Assembly: GCA_003170035.1 (NCBI GenBank)
Contig: PMZX01000245.1
Location: 1 to 9,046, forward strand
DNA: 9,046 nt
Direction of reading: 5' to 3'
DNA from: Myxococcales bacterium
GTDB lineage: Bacteria; Myxococcota_A; Polyangia; Fen-1088
The notes below the pieces were generated by a model. The model made no database searches, was not told the DNA's origin, and was given only the letters and a program-made list of their open reading frames with translations. The position numbers and the translations under genes were made by a program. Below are positions 7,540 to 9,046 of this stretch, piece by piece (position 1 is the first letter of the stretch; each line of letters begins with the position of its first letter).

Positions 7540-8860
7540 GGCAGACGGCCTCCAACGAGGCGGCGGTGGCTGACCAGCGCGGAGCCGCGCGCATGAGCGA
7601 GACCAGCAGCGGCTGCCAAAGCTCGGCGTTTGCGCGCAGCGCGCTCGCCCGCTGGATCGCACCGACTCCGCCCCATGGGTCCGCCGGCGCGTAGAGCAGG
7701 CCACAGCCAGTCTGCGACGCCACATCGCAGTCCACCAGGTAGTCTCCGCTTGCGCCTGCGTCGGGTGCCAAGGGAAGTGCCCCGTAACGAAGGGCCAGGC
7801 TCGCCGGCCGGCCGGTGAGGTCACCGGCGTCCGCCAGAAGCATAGCGTCGGCCGCTGCCAGGATCTGCCGCTCGGCCTCCCAGCCCAGCTCGGGAAAGAT
7901 GGTGACCTTGCCCGGCGAGCGAATCGCCAGAACGTTGGCCTGGTCTACAAGTGCGCGATCCCCACCTGCGGGAAACACGACCGCGACGTCCGCGCGCCCC
8001 AGCCGCGAAACGGTTTCGAGAATCTCGCGGCCGCCCTTCGTCGGATCGAGCGGCCCCGTCGCCAGCAGGAGTGTGCGCGGCCCGGCGGCCAGTGACGTGC
8101 GTCGGACAATGGCTCTGCGACATTCTTGCTTGCCGGCAGGGGACTCAGGCGAGAAGGCGGCGGCAAGGGCGGGGTCCGTGGCCGGGTCGTGCGGTAGCTC
8201 GTCGCACCCGAAACGCAGCGAGGTGACCGGCTGGTCCGAGGCGCGGCAGGCCATCTCAGCGGCGCGGAGGAAGGCTTCCGTGGCCGAGGGGCAGGGGAGT
8301 ATCACCAGGTCGGCCTCGATGGCACCCAGGCCCACCAGCATGCCATTCGAGACGGCCACTGCAGGGTTGTCGGGGTCCAGCTCGGCACGCTCGTCGTCAG
8401 ACAGAGGTTGGTCCCAGCGTCCGTCCGGCACGACCAGGGCCGCATGAGCGGACGGGGCGCAGGCCAGGGCCAGCGCCGATGTCTCGCCCCATCCCACGAC
8501 AACGTCGGGCCAGCAGATCTGGTCGCGAACTAGCGAGGTGGCGGTGCTCGCCAGCAGGGCCGCGCGGCGCCCACGATTGTCCGAATGGGCGCCGAGCACG
8601 TAAAGCGCACACTGGCTCACCGCCGAACGTCCTTCGTAGAGCGAGAATTCTTGGTCCGCCGCCCCCACGCGGGTCGTGATGGTTCGCAGGCGTCGCGCCA
8701 TTCCAGGAAGCCGGGATGTCTGGTCGGGCGTGGCCAACGACAGGACGGTCACACGGTGCTTGGCCACTGACAGCGCCAGCGCCAAGGCGGCCGCACACCC
8801 GGCCAACTCGCCATCGACCACAGGCGAAACCTGGTCAGCGACAAGCAGGAATTCGGCCAT
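7520..8860 (-). CDS. Glycogen-synthase-like (GT5, GT-B fold) protein, probably catalytically degenerate
   Basis: This 446-residue protein aligns by eye with bacterial GlgA from end to end: N-terminal LLVADQVSP, the region SNGMLVGLGAIEADLVILP (helix before the linker), PATDPALAAAFSPES...GK...CR (GlgA WNPATDP...GK...C), LDPTKGGREIL, and the C-terminal ADAMLLADAGDLTGRPASL, LRYGALPL. Residues that are catalytic or ADP-glucose-binding in E. coli GlgA appear replaced: K15 by D16, H161 by P145, R300 by P270, E377 by D347. Only K305 seems kept (K275). The protein may therefore be a pseudoenzyme or use another donor. ATG 8860 gives the expected GlgA N-terminus; its ribosome binding site is weak (GGGG). 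The end overlaps the sctQ end by 20 bp on the opposite strand. No glycogen pathway genes are nearby. Confidence 0.75.
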   Translation of the reverse strand: MAEFLLVADQVSPVVDGELAGCAAALALALSVAKHRVTVLSLATPDQTSRLPGMARRLRTITTRVGAADQEFSLYEGRSAVSQCALYVLGAHSDNRGRRAALLASTATSLVRDQICWPDVVVGWGETSALALACAPSAHAALVVPDGRWDQPLSDDERAELDPDNPAVAVSNGMLVGLGAIEADLVILPCPSATEAFLRAAEMACRASDQPVTSLRFGCDELPHDPATDPALAAAFSPESPAGKQECRRAIVRRTSLAAGPRTLLLATGPLDPTKGGREILETVSRLGRADVAVVFPAGGDRALVDQANVLAIRSPGKVTIFPELGWEAERQILAAADAMLLADAGDLTGRPASLALRYGALPLAPDAGASGDYLVDCDVASQTGCGLLYAPADPWGGVGAIQRASALRANAELWQPLLVSLMRAAPRWSATAASLEAVCLTPRAA

Positions 8861-8893
8861 CTACCCCGAAGGTACCTCGGTGTCAGAGCCGCC

Positions 8894-8915
8894 GTTCTTG
8901 CGGCCCGGCAAGAAC
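8894..8915. terminator. Perfect 8-bp hairpin between two minus-strand genes
   Basis: GTTCTTGC (8894-8901) and GCAAGAAC (8908-8915) are exact inverted repeats around a 6-base loop. It lies 23 bp beyond the stop of the right-edge gene and 33 bp before the GlgA-like start. There is no T-run after it, so it may be a weak terminator or an operator-like palindrome. Confidence 0.4.
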
Positions 8916-8938
8916 CTCAGAACAAGTGCGCGAAGACC

Positions 8939-9046
8939 TCACTCGCTCGCGCCGCGCTCGTCTTCTTCGCCGGGAAACTCGTTCACAGACGGGTACTTCA
9001 TGATCTCCTTGCGGGAGATCTTCCATGCCTTCTGTACGATCCAGGA
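8939..9046 (-). CDS. C-terminal fragment of an unrecognised protein
   Basis: The minus strand reads 35 codons from the window edge to a TGA at 8941-8939. The start lies beyond the right edge. The fragment begins SWIVQKAWKISRKEIMKYP and ends in an acidic tail (GEEDERGASE). The Trp, Lys and Tyr content looks like ordinary protein rather than an antisense shadow, and the acidic end is typical of a real C-terminus. I do not recognise the family. It lies 78 bp upstream of the GlgA-like gene in the same direction, with a hairpin between them. Confidence 0.55.
   Translation of the reverse strand, partial: SWIVQKAWKISRKEIMKYPSVNEFPGEEDERGASE

Overview
The window is GC-rich and densely coded. It carries protein families that together suggest a member of the Myxococcota (the former deltaproteobacterial myxobacteria) or a close relative: zinc-ribbon/FHA signalling proteins, a type III secretion-type C-ring protein (SctQ), and a lipoprotein with an IPT/TIG fold. 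This assignment rests on gene content and composition only. There is no 16S or other phylogenetic marker that I could place by eye.

Layout: (1) 1-2825, minus strand, most of mfd (transcription-repair coupling factor), with the C-terminus cut off by the left edge. (2) 2926-3379, plus strand, a promoter, a strong ribosome binding site and a small predicted IPT/TIG lipoprotein, divergent from mfd. (3) 3380-3432, a short convergent spacer with a hairpin and a 13-bp direct repeat, running into five tandem TAG triplets at the end of the next gene. (4) 3433-6270, minus strand, three genes in one direction: a 97-aa zf-HC2 (anti-sigma-type zinc finger) protein, then two paralogous proteins that each carry two zinc ribbons followed by two FHA domains. 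(5) 6430-7539, plus strand, a SctQ-like protein with a second in-frame start (SD plus ATG) just before its last SpoA domain, as in known SctQ genes that make a short C-terminal product. (6) 7520-8860, minus strand, a glycogen-synthase-like GT-B protein that appears to have lost most catalytic residues; it overlaps the sctQ end by 20 bp. (7) 8939-9046, minus strand, the C-terminal end of an unrecognised gene.

The most interesting part is 3433-8860. FHA domains bind phosphothreonine, so the two FHA proteins are likely readers of Ser/Thr kinase signalling. They lie next to a zinc-binding regulator-type protein and an isolated SctQ with no other secretion gene in view. Next to these is a GlgA-like protein that looks like a non-enzymatic relative. 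A functional link among these genes is inference from position only. Mfd and the lipoprotein look like unrelated neighbours. No tRNA, rRNA, CRISPR array, transposase or phage gene was seen.
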